NCBI RefSeq assembly: GCF_001632365.1
Contig: NW_024468523.1
Coordinates: 491,635 to 555,634, forward strand
DNA: 64,000 nt
Origin: Laetiporus sulphureus 93-53
Taxonomy: Eukaryota; Basidiomycota; Agaricomycetes; Polyporales; Laetiporaceae
Reading direction: 5' to 3'
Numbering within the stretch: position 1 is the first letter of the stretch; each line of letters opens with the position of its first letter. Below are positions 1 to 10,964 of the stretch, piece after piece. Below the pieces are notes generated by a model that was not told the DNA's origin, made no database searches, and saw only the letters and a program-made list of their open reading frames with translations. The position numbers and the translations under genes are program-made.

Positions 1-849
1 TATCGCCCACAGCTCGTCGCTGTAGGCTCTCAGCCAGGAGACCCTCAAGGGGATTCCTTATTTTGGTTGTCTATCTTTGTCATTGGCGTGCCGTGACAGC
101 AGCACAAGAGATGCTGAAGGGCAAAACAGATGTTGTTTGTGCCATATTGACAGTCAGACAGGAAATATATTGGCATTCTGAATGCCTCTGCTATTCTGGA
201 TGACAGCATGAGAAAATAGATTGAACAAAGCACTCAGATTTCTCGAGTGAGCATCAAGGTAATGTGCACTTAGAATGCAGTGCTACGGAAACTCATTACA
301 AAAATGGCAATATTGGGTGTCTCGTGATTGCCCTATTGGGGTGGTTGTCAGCCACAGCACCGATGTTTACTTTTGTTTTCTCCCAGCTGCTGTAGGGAGT
401 TGGAGGGGAAATAAGAGTTAGGAGTTCGAAATTAGTGATCGCATCATGATCGAGCACATGGCCGATCGGTCTAGGATGTGGCACCGTGTACCCTCCCTAG
501 GACGGGGCCCCCCAAACTCCCGAAAGCGAGATGGGAAGGAGCCTGCGATTACTGAAGCTTTGATTAAGGGCTGTCTGATAGCCCAAGAGTGTGCATTTTC
601 TTGCTCTTCCGCCGAGGCGGTGCCACGGACGGTGATCGCAATGGCCCCGGGAACGCCCCTCGCCAAGGCTGCCACGACCACGTGCTCACCCGCCCGCCGT
701 GCCGTCCCTATTCGTGTCGCCCGACCGCGTATAATTCTCCTCACGATTTGTGGCCCACCCTCGCGTCGACTATCGCGGCGTCGAGTTAGTTCTGGCTCAC
801 CTCACACATACACTCTCTGCGCTATATTCAGCACCAAACACCAGTTCGC
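1..849. other. No firm gene; upstream region of the DUF1748 gene
   Basis: Open frames exist here on both strands (for example 418-744 minus and 446-853 plus), but they overlap each other, show no recognisable domain and have an arginine/proline-rich, shadow-like composition. I see no promoter element I can defend. The last part presumably holds the promoter of the small gene that starts at 850. Confidence 0.5.
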
Positions 850-1148
850 ATGATGGTGTTCGGAAGAGTCATCCACTATGCTGTCGACGCGGTCCTTCTT
901 TCAACTGTCGTCGCGGGGGTACGTCGATCCATCGGTATCACGTATGTGTGTTCATCTTGCCTGCCTTTACTGTCAGCTAAGTCCGCATACACGCGGTACG
1001 TGCATTCAGGCCAACTACGGACATGATCGAGGACCAAACCATCCGTAACGCCGCGGAGCGCTACCTTGGCATTGGAGAGACGGTATTCGACCTTATCCAA
1101 GGCTCCGCTGTCAATAGCAAGTATTTCAAGCGCGACCCGCGGCCTTAG
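850..1148 (+). CDS. DUF1748 family small mitochondrial-type protein
   Basis: Two exons, 850-941 and 1010-1148, joined by a GT-AG intron (942-1009), give about 76 residues. The N-terminal half reads VFGRVIHYAVDAVLLSTVVA followed by GVRRSIG. The C-terminal half carries a YLGIGETVFD segment and a terminal YFKRD motif. This order (hydrophobic helix, GVRRS, YLG.GE..FD, YFKR) is characteristic of the fungal DUF1748 family, small proteins thought to be mitochondrial; their biochemical role is not established. Two adjacent ATG codons (850 and 853) could both serve as start. The length matches the family. A rearranged repeat block begins about 100 bp after its stop. Confidence 0.88.
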
Positions 1149-1246
1149 GCTTCCTCTCTACTCATGTCACATTTCTCAGAGGGGCACAGAAGGAAGGATC
1201 AGTCGGGATTGTTGTGAGAGGAGGGTCATGGAGGAGAAGACGACTG

Positions 1247-1697
1247 GCGCGTCAGTTGTAATCTATCACTATTCGGATTTCGAGCTTGTGCGTTGTATCT
1301 CTACGCTCACCTCACCTCTTGCCCTTCACCGAAAGTTCGTCAGCATGCATACCCTGTGGAGGCAGCATGCACATGCACAGAGCTTGCTGGAGGTAAGGAT
1401 CGCTGTTTTGTGCCTCTGTGGTTTCCAACGAATGGGTTAATAGCAGATGCTCACAACGCACGCTGAGCGAGGTTGCAGAGATTGTATTGCAAGGACGTGT
1501 ACTTTTCGAGGTGATGACCGACGGCGTACTTGGTGGGGAAGCGAATCAGTATGAAGGCTTTGCATCGCGAGAATGTGCACGGGGGATGTAATTGGAATAC
1601 AGCATGTATGCATGAGTATATAGCGTCTCTGTTGAAGAGTTGCAACGCAAGGTACTGAGCTGGGAATCCGTCGTGAGCAGAGACTAGATCCGATCGT
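1247..1697. repeat. Repeat block A, copy 1
   Basis: This block is closely similar to 7622-7999. Both hold the same run from a GCGTCAGTTGTAA start through an interspersed GCATGCA-rich segment to a GAGTTGCAA-GCAAGGTACTGAG end. Copy 1 has an extra stretch of about 55 nt near 1575-1630. In copy 2 the block lies immediately 5' of the SERINC gene, so it looks like the flank of that gene duplicated to this location. No coding function is evident. Confidence 0.8.
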
Positions 1698-1698
1698 A

Positions 1699-2029
1699 TC
1701 CTCCTCAACATCCGAGCCGCAGCGCGGTCCACACGCGGAGAGCAGTCCCAAACGCCCTCCTTCATCCGGTCGCAGCGTGGGCTCCAGACACGAGCAGACT
1801 TCGTGAACGTGTCATTCGAATTGATCATCCTCAGCAGCACCGAACAAGCCCAGGAGACCGATCGCCTCATCTGCAAGACTCTATGGAACATGATGAAGGT
1901 GTTGCCGAGCCGCGTAGTAGGGCGGACAATGTTGCTATCGTTGGCGATGCTCATCAGAAAGTGAACGGGGAAGAGAGGATGGACGAAGTCGAGGAAAAGA
2001 TGATGTCGGATGGGGAGGACGACATGTGA
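1699..2029 (+). pseudogene. Broken C-terminal fragment of a DUF6533 gene
   Basis: The sequence matches the last exon of the DUF6533 gene at 5539-7354: both contain NIRAAARSTRGEQSQTPSF or a one-residue variant of it, then an acidic tail. Here the frame is lost after about 60 codons and no upstream transmembrane exons exist. The similarity continues past the stop to about 2190, matching 7355-7505, so a genomic copy rather than an mRNA copy was made. It abuts repeat block A directly, the reverse of the block order at 7.0-8.0 kb. Confidence 0.8.
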
Positions 2030-2699
2030 GGGGAGAGAATGGGGCCTCCTCCAAGCCGAGCTGTCACATTCACGGTGATTGTTTGTTTGCTTGCTATCTG
2101 TAAGTGATAGTACATCATGCATCAAGCTTCGTGCATTCAGTCTCACCGGGTTGCATGCACAGATTTTTCTTGCACAGCTTTTTCTGCATTCTTTTTCAAT
2201 GCTCCGCACGGTATGGCTGTTGGCATTGAAGCGTCGTCACAGGGTTTCGTAGCCAACCTCAGCGGATACATGTCAAACTATAGGAAAGCGCGGATGTCCA
2301 GTCATAGGGTTGAGATGTCCCGACGGTCATGACGACGGCAGGCTGGCTACAACTCGACAACTGGCATAGCCTGCAGGAAAAGTCCCTTGACAGTTAGGGA
2401 TAGAGTATAAGCGAGAGTATTGTACCAGGCCATGTCCCGAGCCCGGGTGTTGAGAGGCGCACCGGAGGATAACGCACTACGGCTGAGCATTTTGAACACG
2501 TACTGCGTAGAGATGATGGCACAGATTCTAACTGGCTCGTCTCAGATTATAGACAGAATAACAATGTTTGAGAACCTTTGCTAAGGCTTGTTGTAGAAAG
2601 TGTTCTTAGAGAGGAGTAAGTAAGACACTTGCTCAGAAGTGACTCACCGAGACACTCGCCGCTCGACGCTCAGACGTAAGGTGTTCTTGAAGTGCGGTA

Positions 2700-3410
2700 T
2701 GATGTTTTGCGTCTGCATGGGTTCAACATGTCAAAAGAGAGTCACCGATCAAGCTTGCCTTGCACTATGCGAACGCGGGAATGGCTCTTGAGGCTCGCAT
2801 TGGGAATTAGACTCACAGATCATGCACATAAGTGATTTCAGATCTTTCCCTCCGTGGAGAGCCCTAGCTCTTGTGGTGACCACTGAGCGAAGTGTACATT
2901 TCTCTCACCTGTCGCTGAAGCGCCCAGCCTGGAATTACTCACAGCTGATATATTATCTCCAAGCGAGAACTCGAGCGGCGAACAATTCAACTCGTGCTCG
3001 GTGGTTGAAGCTAAAGCTTTGAAGTCCAAGCGCCTGTGTGTGATTGGTCGGACGAGCGCGTGGCAGAATGGCGGGCCGCTACCACGCCACAGGCGCATCT
3101 CAGTCACCTTCAAGTTCGCTCACTCTGGCAGCAGGCTGGTGCAATGCGGAAGGGGAGTTTGAACGACACTCGGTTTTGGGTAGTCTGTCCTGTAGCGAAG
3201 AAACAGTAGTCAATGCACGCCATCCTCTCATCGTATCAGTCATTCTTGCACTGGTGAACTCCGTCTGTCATGCATCCTTTGTCCACGATTCATTTGGTAC
3301 AGAACACTCAATAATTGAACCACTGACGTTATCTCCAGGATGAAATCGTCAATCACTTATTCCACAGTCTCTGGCCTTCTCCGGCATTTCTCGTGCGAGC
3401 ACCCATGGAA
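2700..3410. repeat. Diverged ~700 bp direct repeat, copy 1
   Basis: The block is co-linear with 4395-5085. Shared landmarks in the same order are GCACTATG-GAAC, CCCTAGCTCTTG, TTTCTCTCACCTGTCG, GCGCCTGTGTGTGATTGG, and CAGAACACTCAATAATTGAA. Divergence is substantial with small indels. No convincing protein is encoded. The two copies lie about 1.7 kb apart in the same orientation, which could be an old LTR pair or a simple duplication. I could not find a primer-binding site, polypurine tract or retroelement protein between them. Confidence 0.75.
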
Positions 3411-4394
3411 GTTCACCGAGAGCAGAGCATTCTGACGGTGGCTGTGTGACCGGACATTCAAGACATAACGGGAAGATGCGAGGGTTCATCGAGATGAGCT
3501 TCCTACGCAGTTCGCCTGTGGCACTGATCTCCATCGAGATATTGAAAGCGACCGCTGAAATGCGGAGGAACCAACATCACAAAGGTATCAGGAGCGCGAT
3601 CAAGTGAGGTGAGATCTATGACGACTAGCAGCGCAAGAAATCTCACCGGATAGTCATGCGCTGGTGATCAGGAACCGTCTCCTTGACGATGTATTTCGGT
3701 CGCATTGCCATATGGGCATTGATGGTCGAGTTCCGAGCCCAGCTTTCGACTTCGCCATCGACATGGGTCGTACTGCCCAACTGAGGTGCGATATGGCGTG
3801 TCATCCAGGCGACACACTGGCATTGAGAGTAGGATACGAGCACAGTTCATCTCACGAGAAAGCTGATGAGCTGTCCACTCGCCTTCACGCAGACGCGTCG
3901 GGGAACATGACGTCGAGGCAGTCCATGAGGTGATTGGCGATAGGGAAGAAATCCTGTTGTGATAGCAGATAGCTAGAATTCAGCGCCTTACTTGGACGAA
4001 CGTACACGATACGATGGAATTACGAGAAAAAATATGGCTACTCGAGAAGATCGGGCTGGCCGGCGACCAAATGAAATTTCAGTGACAGGTCAGCATCAAA
4101 ATAGACTTGGGCGACTGAGCATTGACAGACGCATTGGATTACAAAGCAACAGCAACGGTATGTTTTGACCAGTGGATGACATGTAATGCATGGAGTGAGG
4201 TGGGAGGAGACGACAATACAGACTCTACTGACTCATCTGAGACTATGGTAGGATGGCATTGTTTGGGAGTCTTTGCCTAGCCTGATTGATTGGTCGCGGA
4301 AAGACTTATGGATATGTTTAGAAGGGAGTGGGTCGAACACCTGCTGAACTCGGGGCCGAGCCTGAGTCCGCTGCTCAACGCAATGTAACATTTT
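3411..4394. other. Interval between the two diverged repeats; no recognisable gene
   Basis: Open frames are short and overlap on both strands; none resembles reverse transcriptase, integrase, Gag or a fungal host protein. If the flanking repeats were once LTRs, the internal region has been lost. Confidence 0.5.
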
Positions 4395-5085
4395 GCTGAG
4401 GTGAAGTACCGACGTTTGGCACCAGCACGGGTCAACGTGCCGGGAAAACCCCCCATCAAGCAAGTTGCATTGCACTATGTGAACCTGGAAATGGTTCTTG
4501 AAGCCCGCATTGGGAATACGAGTTCGTCTCTAAGACTCACCGGGTCATATACATGGCTGATTTCAAATCCCCCCTCTGAGGAGGACCCTAGCTCTTGCAG
4601 TGGTCGCTCTGAGCGAACCTCGAAAGTGTAAGTTTCTCTCACCTGTCGTTGCAGTGCACAACCTGGAATGAACTCAACTTTTAATTAGTACGTTCACGCG
4701 CCTGTGTGTGATTGGTCGGACGCCTGCATGGCAGAACGATCGGGGCATGCCCGCACCATTCACCACGCCACGAGCATGTCTTCTTTGGCCATTCAAATAT
4801 TCAAATGCAGCGCTGCAGATCTAACTTGAAGGTACGAAACTCAATTCATGGTTTTGGCCCAGTCTCTCCTGTGGCGAAGCAACGGTAGTCAAGGCACGCT
4901 GTCCTCTCATGGTGTCAGTCGCTCCGATTGCATTGGTGAACTACATCTCGTCTTTCTTCGTCCACGATTCACTTGGAGTCACGAACAGAACACTCAATAA
5001 TTGAACCACCGGCGTTATCAAACCGTCAGTCAATCATTCCGCAGTTGCTGACCTATCCTCCTGCGATCACCCATCACTAGACTGC
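4395..5085. repeat. Diverged ~700 bp direct repeat, copy 2
   Basis: Second copy of the block at 2700-3410, in the same orientation and with the same landmarks. It ends about 450 bp upstream of the DUF6533 gene. The segment 5086-5538 between them holds no gene and presumably contains that gene's promoter. Confidence 0.75.
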
Positions 5086-5538
5086 GAGCGGAACCTGACC
5101 ATGGGGCATATTCTACCGTATCCCGTTTTTGCGGGTCCCTTGTACGCGTGCTGACGGTTTATCGCTTACTCAGCTGATAACTGCCAGGAGATTCCTCTGA
5201 TCCTTTCCGCGATGGCAGTTCATTTATGAGGTTGCAGTTGTCATACAGCAACGGATCAAATTGAACACAGCTCCTTCTCATGATCTCATCTCATATGAGC
5301 CGAGCGGCCTTTTCGTTCCGATGTGCAAATCTCTCTCAGTTGCCTTCTATGCTTACGGGCATGATGGAGTCACCCGTTGTGAACCACCTTTTGTTTTGCA
5401 GACCCCATCATAGATGAGTTGGCTCACAGCATATGTCAATGTGCGGGTGATGTAACATTATCTCGTGATGGGGTATGGCGTTATAAACAGGCTGACTGTC
5501 CATCACCTTAATTCAACCTACGTTCTCTCTACTCAGGC

Positions 5539-7354
5539 ATGTCGATCGCCGCATCTGAAGCAATCACCGTATTGGACGAAGCGTGCGTCTCTTCAGATAG
5601 TTGAAACTTTACTGCATTGAACGATGTATCATCAGCGTTACAGAAAACTGCGCTCTTATTGCGGGCGCAGGCCAGTCGGGCATGTTTTGCTTATCACTGG
5701 CTAACCATTGACGACTTTTGTTCACACAGCGCTCATATTCTTCGACCATGTCATAACATTCGGTCAAGAGGTCCAGCTGTTGTGGGGAGAGCGATCATTC
5801 TCTGCATGGTTGTTCTTTGTCAATCGGATGCTTGCATTGAGCTATGCGATCGTTTCTGTCTGGTCTCTCATGAACTTAGATACAGTAACGGTACGTGAAT
5901 GAATATTGTCTCGCTTGGATACACCTTCGACTTACAAATATTGTAGAGGCGAGTTGTTCCCTGTTGTCACAATTATTTGTGCCTAATTGCTCTTATGTTG
6001 TAGTTGTATGGCAAACTTCGTGACGAGCAATCTGCTTATCATACTCAATGGAATAATCTCAGATGGTAGGTTGGCCTGCTGCGTGACACATCATCATAGC
6101 TCAAGCATAGTGCAGTGGTCACAATATTGCGAATATATGCCGTCACAGGCGGCGACCGACGGCCTGTTATGTTCCTCACACTACTTGCCGTCTTCAACGT
6201 GGTTTCAAACGTCTACGTCAGTACGCTTCCTCTTGATTGGGACATATAATTGATTGGCTTATGTTGAATGCATGAGAAGAGTTCATTCCAGTATCATATT
6301 ATCTGTTCATGTTGAATAGGACAGCCATATGCATCCAGTACAACAGTTCAAGTTCAGCACAAGATATCGCTGCAAAGTATGTAAGCCGGTATCTTCAGTA
6401 AATTCGTACTTGCTTATCTGTCATGCAATAGATGTGAGTCCGAATCCAAGGATGCTTTCCTCCACACTCCTTTGACAATTGCACCACAGTGTACATAGTC
6501 ACTGCGATCTGTGCTACAATTGCCGCCGTCGTGGCGCTCGCAATTCTCTGGCGCAAGCTATATGTTGATCATAGGCCAGCCACCGCTGGCATCCTTTCTA
6601 CGAAGAATCCATCGCTTGCGGCACTGCTACTCAGAGACGGTACGGCTGTCGGACAATGACTATGGGTCTCTGAGCTCGAATAACGTTTGAATCCACTATT
6701 TCATAGGCACAATTCAGTTGACGTGAGAAATGGAGTCCGACTCAATTTTGCAACGTCTGAAGCATATTATTCAGAGCTTTACTACTGCTGAACTTACTTG
6801 TAACTGTATCGACCTTCCTGGACGTCGTAAGTGCATGCTCGTTCCAACCCCCCATATCTTCTTACAGGTCCTAACCATTCTGTCGTACATGTCTATGCAC
6901 ATGATAGAATACTAAAAATGTTATCAGTTGTTTGGAATATTCGTGAATCAGTTCTCTTCCATTTTTCCTACCAATGACGCGCTGACGATCTTACAGACTC
7001 TCTCCCATCCTCATTTCCCGTGTTCTCCTCAATGTCCGGGCCGCAGCGCGGTCCACACGCGGGGAGCAGTCCCAAACGCCCTCCTTTGTCCGGTCGGAAC
7101 GTGGGCTCCATACGCAAGCGGACGTCGACAACATGTCGTTTGAATTGAACATCCTTAGCAGCATCGGTCAAGCCCAGGAGACCGATCGCGTTCACCCGCA
7201 AGACTCTATAGAAAATGATCAAGGTGTTGCCGATCCGCGCAGTATGGTGGGCGATGTTTCTACTGCCGGCGATCCTCAGCAGGATGTGAACAAAGAAGGG
7301 GGTTTGGACAAAGTCGAGCAAGAGATGCTGTTGGACGAGGAGGATGACGTATGA
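5539..7354 (+). CDS. DUF6533 family seven-helix membrane protein (paralogue 1)
   Basis: Multi-exon gene of the DUF6533 family, basidiomycete integral membrane proteins of unknown function. Visible in order are ALIFFDHVITFGQEVQLLW (the DUF6533 core with the conserved E..LLW), LNRMLAL-type helix 2, helix 3 ending in LRIYAVTGGDRRP, a helix 4 (MFLTLLAVFNVVSNVY), helix 5, the LLLRDG motif near 6640, a further helix (LTALLLLNLLVTVSTFLDV) and a SPILISRVLLNVR segment before an acidic tail. The frame across 5891-6003 requires a 2-nt exon (5947-5948). The exons upstream of about 5700 and between 6220 and 6490 are uncertain; the ATG at 5539 is the likeliest start. The gene lies tandemly with a broken tail copy upstream at 1699. 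Confidence 0.8.
5947..5948 (+). other. Putative 2-nt microexon (AG) in DUF6533 paralogue 1
   Basis: The preceding exon ends at 5890 (GTAACG then GTACGT), and a 56-nt intron ends in TTGTAG at 5946. After AG, a GC-type donor (GCGAGT) opens a 55-nt intron that ends in TTGTAG at 6003. Only when the two bases AG are retained does the next exon read as helix 3 (CMANFVTSNLLIILNG), preceded by the residues T-S-C. Removing everything from 5891 to 6003 gives a hydrophilic reading instead. The paralogue at 21.6 kb has the same layout. Confidence 0.6.
6432..6433 (+). other. Possible 2-nt microexon (AT) in DUF6533 paralogue 1
   Basis: Two canonical-looking introns, 6377-6431 (GTATGT...CAATAG) and 6434-6489 (GTGAGT...CCACAG), are separated by only AT. 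This is just before helix 5 (YIVTAICATIAAVVALAILW), the same place as the 2-nt exon at 22389 in the paralogue. Correct framing here also depends on the choice of acceptor near 6319-6324, so the case is weaker than the others. Confidence 0.4.
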
Positions 7355-8127
7355 AGGGAGAGATCCTAATGGGCCTCCAAGTCGAGCTGTCAGAATCACG
7401 GTGATTGCGTTTCCATTTGCTAGCTGTAAGTCGCACATCGCTTTTCACACGCTCCGTCTCATCCGGCTGCATTCGCAGATTTTCTCCGCACAGCCTCGGT
7501 AGATGCGCGTCATGCTATAGATCTTGTTTGATATGTAACATCCATACTCACTAAATGTACCTGCAATTGAGGTTTACACGTCTGCTATGGAATGCTCCTT
7601 GCCCTCCCCTATTCTGGCGACCAGCGCGTCAGTTGTAAGATATCACTATTCGGATTTCGGGGTTGTGCGTTGTATCTCTAGACTTACCTCACATCTTGCA
7701 CTTCACCGAAAGTTCGCCAGCATGCATACCCTGTGGAGGCAGCATGCACATGCACAGAGCTTGCTGAAGGTAAGGATCGCTGTTTTGTGCCTCTGTGGTT
7801 TCCAACGAATGGGTGGATAGCAGATGTTCACAACGCACGTTGAGCAAGGTTGCAGAGATTGTATTGCAAGGATGTGTATTTTTCGAGGTGATGACCGACG
7901 GCGTAACTTGGTGGGGAAGCGAGTCAGTATCAGTTGAAGAGTTGCAATGCAAGGTACTGAGCTGGGAATCCGTTGTGGGCAGAGACCAGATGCGATCTGT
8001 TTACCATAAATATATCATTGCGATGGTTACGTAACAGCCAATGACTGCCGCACTGGTTGCTCGCAGTCCAGTCTGCAACGTCCTCCATCCTACCATCATT
8101 CTTGTAACATATCGTGCACCATCCGCG
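7355..8127. other. DUF6533 3' flank, repeat block A copy 2, and SERINC upstream region
   Basis: The stretch 7355-7505 matches 2030-2190 (3' flank of the broken DUF6533 tail). Block A copy 2 (7622-7999) follows and leads into the start of the SERINC gene. Relative to the copy at 1.2-2.2 kb the two blocks are in the opposite order (B then A instead of A then B). Confidence 0.7.
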
Positions 8128-10075
8128 ATGGGCATTCTGTTCTCTATCCCCTTAGCAGGCGTTTTTGGGACGGTAGCGTCCTCATGCATAGCAGGCCTAG
8201 CGTTCTGCTTCACCTCGACCGCCGGTGAGTACTATTTCAAGCCACTGCGGCGCAACGCCTGATGAGAGCGGTGTTATGCAGCGTCGATGTTCTTCAAGTC
8301 TTGTAATTGTAACTCATCTATTGCGACCCGTGTTGGCTTCGCCGTACGTACCCTCCGCCGTGCCCATGAAGGTCTGCGGTGCTAAATCGTGGAAACGTGT
8401 CCAGATCATATTCTGTCTGGACTCGATGCTTGCATGGCTTATGAAGACGCCTTTAGCGATACAGACAATTGAAAAGTGGAGTCATGGGTATTTAGAGATG
8501 GATTGCGAGGGAGGGAAGTGTTATGGTGTTCTTGCAGTGCGTATGCTGCCCGTTCTGCTCTTGCTGTGCACGATTTAATTAACCATTCACGATCTGTTGC
8601 CCAGGTGCATAGAATATGCTTTGCCCTTTCGCTCTTCCATTTCATCCTCGGCGCCCTCCTCATAGGTGTTAAGGACACTAAAGACAAGCGTGCCTCGATT
8701 CAGAACGGGTAAGTGTGACTGTGGTCAATGAAATCGTGAAGAACGACTCAACCTTTTCACAGTTGGTGGGGACCCAAAGTGTTGCTCTGGCTCATCCTCC
8801 TGGTTGTCTCCTTCTTTATTCCGAACCCTTTCTTCATGTTCTGGGGCAACTACATCTCCATGGTCGGCGCCACCGTCTTCATCCTCCTCGGGCTAGTCCT
8901 CCTCGTCGACTTTGCACATTCCTGGTCCGAGACCTGCCTCGAGAACTGGGAGAACTCCAACTCAAATCTCTGGCAGTGGATCCTTATCGGCTCGACCGCG
9001 GGCATGTACGCTGCAGCGATCGCAGTGACGGGCGTGCTCTACGCATTCTTTGCCGACAGCGGGTGCACGCTGAACCGCTTCTTCATCTCGACCAACCTCG
9101 CACTGTGTGTACTCACCACGCTCATGTGCATCCATCCGAAGGTACAGGAGCATAATCCGCGCTCGGGCCTCGCTCAGGCGAGCATGGTCGCTGTGTATTG
9201 CACGTACCTCGTCATGTCTGCAGTGGGCAACCACGAGCATGCGACGTGCAACCCGCTGCGCCGCGGCGGGCTTGGGGCGGGTACGCGCAACACAACTGTC
9301 GTGTTGGGTGCGTTGTTCACGTTCCTGGCGATCGCGTATTCGACCAGCCGTGCGGCGACGCAGAGCCGGGCTTTGGTCGGGAATGGCAAGAAGGGCGGTG
9401 CGGTGCAGTTGCCGATTGATGATGATGGGCATGCCGAGATGGGTGTGGTCAACACGCAGCCGAACCGTACGGAGACGCCAAGGTATCAAGCTCTGCTTGC
9501 TGCGGTCGAAGCCGGGTGAGTAATCTGCATTGAATGTTTCGTTATGAGCCGTCTGACGTTTTACTGCAGAGCCATCCCTGCCTCTGCGCTTGATGAGGAG
9601 GAAGATGAGGACGAGGACGAGATTGTTGGAGAGACGCGTGATGACGAACGGACCGGGACACGGTACAACGTATGCCTTATCTTTCATCACACTCTAAGCG
9701 ATTTGAGACCTGACCTGCGGCTCTTAGTACTCTTGGTTCCATCTCATCTTCGCCATCGGCGCTATGTACGTCGCAATGTTGCTCACGGATTGGTGCGCTA
9801 TCTCTGCCCTTCTTTCGAGATGCGCCGTGCTGATGATACTAAACCATAGGAACGTCGTGAAGGAGAATCACAACGGCGACGATGATGTGTATATCGGCCG
9901 CTCTGAAGTTGCGATGTGGATGCGGATCGTGTCGAGCTGGTTCTGCATGCTCCTGTATATGTGGAGCTTGATCGCGCCGGTGCTCATGCCTGATAGGTGC
10001 GTGCTCTACGGTTATCAATCTTGGTCTGCGAAGGTTGACGAAGGACGTCTTCTTTATAGGTTTGAGGACCTGTGA
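8128..10075 (+). CDS. SERINC/TMS1 family multi-pass membrane protein
   Basis: Nine exons (8128-8224, 8282-8343, 8405-8536, 8605-8708, 8763-9515, 9570-9669, 9728-9792, 9850-9996, 10060-10075) join without a frame break to give about 491 residues. Family hallmarks are the start MGILFSIPLAGVFGTVASSC, the cysteine-rich SCNCNSSIATR, LAWLMKTP, DCEGGKCYGVLAVHR, SIQNGWWGPK, the FVDFAHSWSE-like VDFAHSWSETCLENWE, and LYMWSLIAPVLMP near the end. SERINC/TMS1 proteins have 10-11 helices and sit in endomembranes or plasma membrane; they are linked to serine-derived lipid supply or lipid scrambling, and the fungal role is less clear. An acidic, probably cytosolic loop (EEEDEDEDE) is specific to this type. 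The ATG at 8128 is chosen over 8041 because it gives the canonical N-terminus. Confidence 0.95.
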
Positions 10076-10964
10076 CAAGTGTCTGAATGCTATTCTCGGA
10101 CTATGTGTTTGCGATGTAATGAGTTTGTTATTTGTATTATTGCCTACCATTGGAGCCCTATATCTGTATGCTCTCTTGAGATACAGTGAAGTTCGTGCGA
10201 ATCCAGTATTACTGCTCCTGATCTTCGAGCTGGCTACGGATGTTGCAGATAGAAAGCCGTAGAAAACGTCCGTCATATACTGATTGAGGGATCGACGCAG
10301 ATGGCGCACGGTAGAGTGAACAATTTCTGCAAACCAATCCGCTGCGGAACGCAACGTTTGTTTGATTCCATGGCTGCGGTAGCTCAATCAAATGCAGAAA
10401 CGGCGATGACCCTGTGAAATGCAGAAGAGTACGCTGAAAATATGGAACCAGATCTGATATGCAGCATGGGGAGTGAATGAGTTAGAAAGTTGTAGAGAGA
10501 AGGACAGAGAGCGGTAGAATGGCAGCTGTATGCGGCGTCTAAAGCTAACCCGACTCGTTATATTTCGTGTTTCTCGCTGCCTACCGAAAAAACAACTCCG
10601 CGTTCTGCTCTTGTATATTCGGAGCCGAATGAGCTGCTAGCAGGATCAGTGACGTGTTCATTCCCTATATACGTGTACTGTAGGTTCTCTGTCTCCTCTG
10701 GTGCTTCCGCATTGCTGTAACACTCGCATCGTAACATAATCGAAGGATCGCGTCTTGGCTCGAGGAGACCATTTTTGGGCATCAGTGGACATGGTTCACG
10801 AGCCGGCGAGGTGGTGTAGGCGAAGTTATGGATGATTCTTCATACAAGATAAGTCCACCTTATACTCATCCTACGCAGACTGATACACGAGTGAGACGGT
10901 GCATGATTGACGCACGCTGATCATCTGGGTGCTGCAGTTCAGGACTTGGCACAACGCAATTGAA
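10076..10964. other. Intergenic region between convergent SERINC and RAD51D-like genes
   Basis: Both flanking genes end here, so their 3' UTRs and terminators should lie in this stretch. A 74-codon minus-strand frame (10558-10782) has no recognisable feature. I see no RNA gene or repeat. Confidence 0.5.

Noticed and set aside
446..853. 135-codon plus ORF upstream of the DUF1748 gene
   Set aside because: Overlaps a minus ORF, has no domain and low-quality composition; treated as chance.
2700..5085. LTR retrotransposon with two LTRs
   Set aside because: No tRNA primer site, polypurine tract, target duplication or retroelement protein could be seen; only called direct repeats.
5891..6003. A single 113-nt intron (or nested twin intron) instead of two introns with a 2-nt exon
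   Set aside because: Complete removal puts the next exon in a hydrophilic frame ending at a stop; only retention of two bases restores helix 3.
9107..9690. Overlapping plus and minus ORFs within the SERINC gene (up to 242 codons)
   Set aside because: Shadow frames in GC-rich coding sequence; the SERINC frame has unmistakable motifs and joined exons.
10380..10420. Possible tRNA A-box-like GCGGTAGCTCAA
   Set aside because: No acceptor stem pairing or B-box (GGTTCGA) at the right distance.
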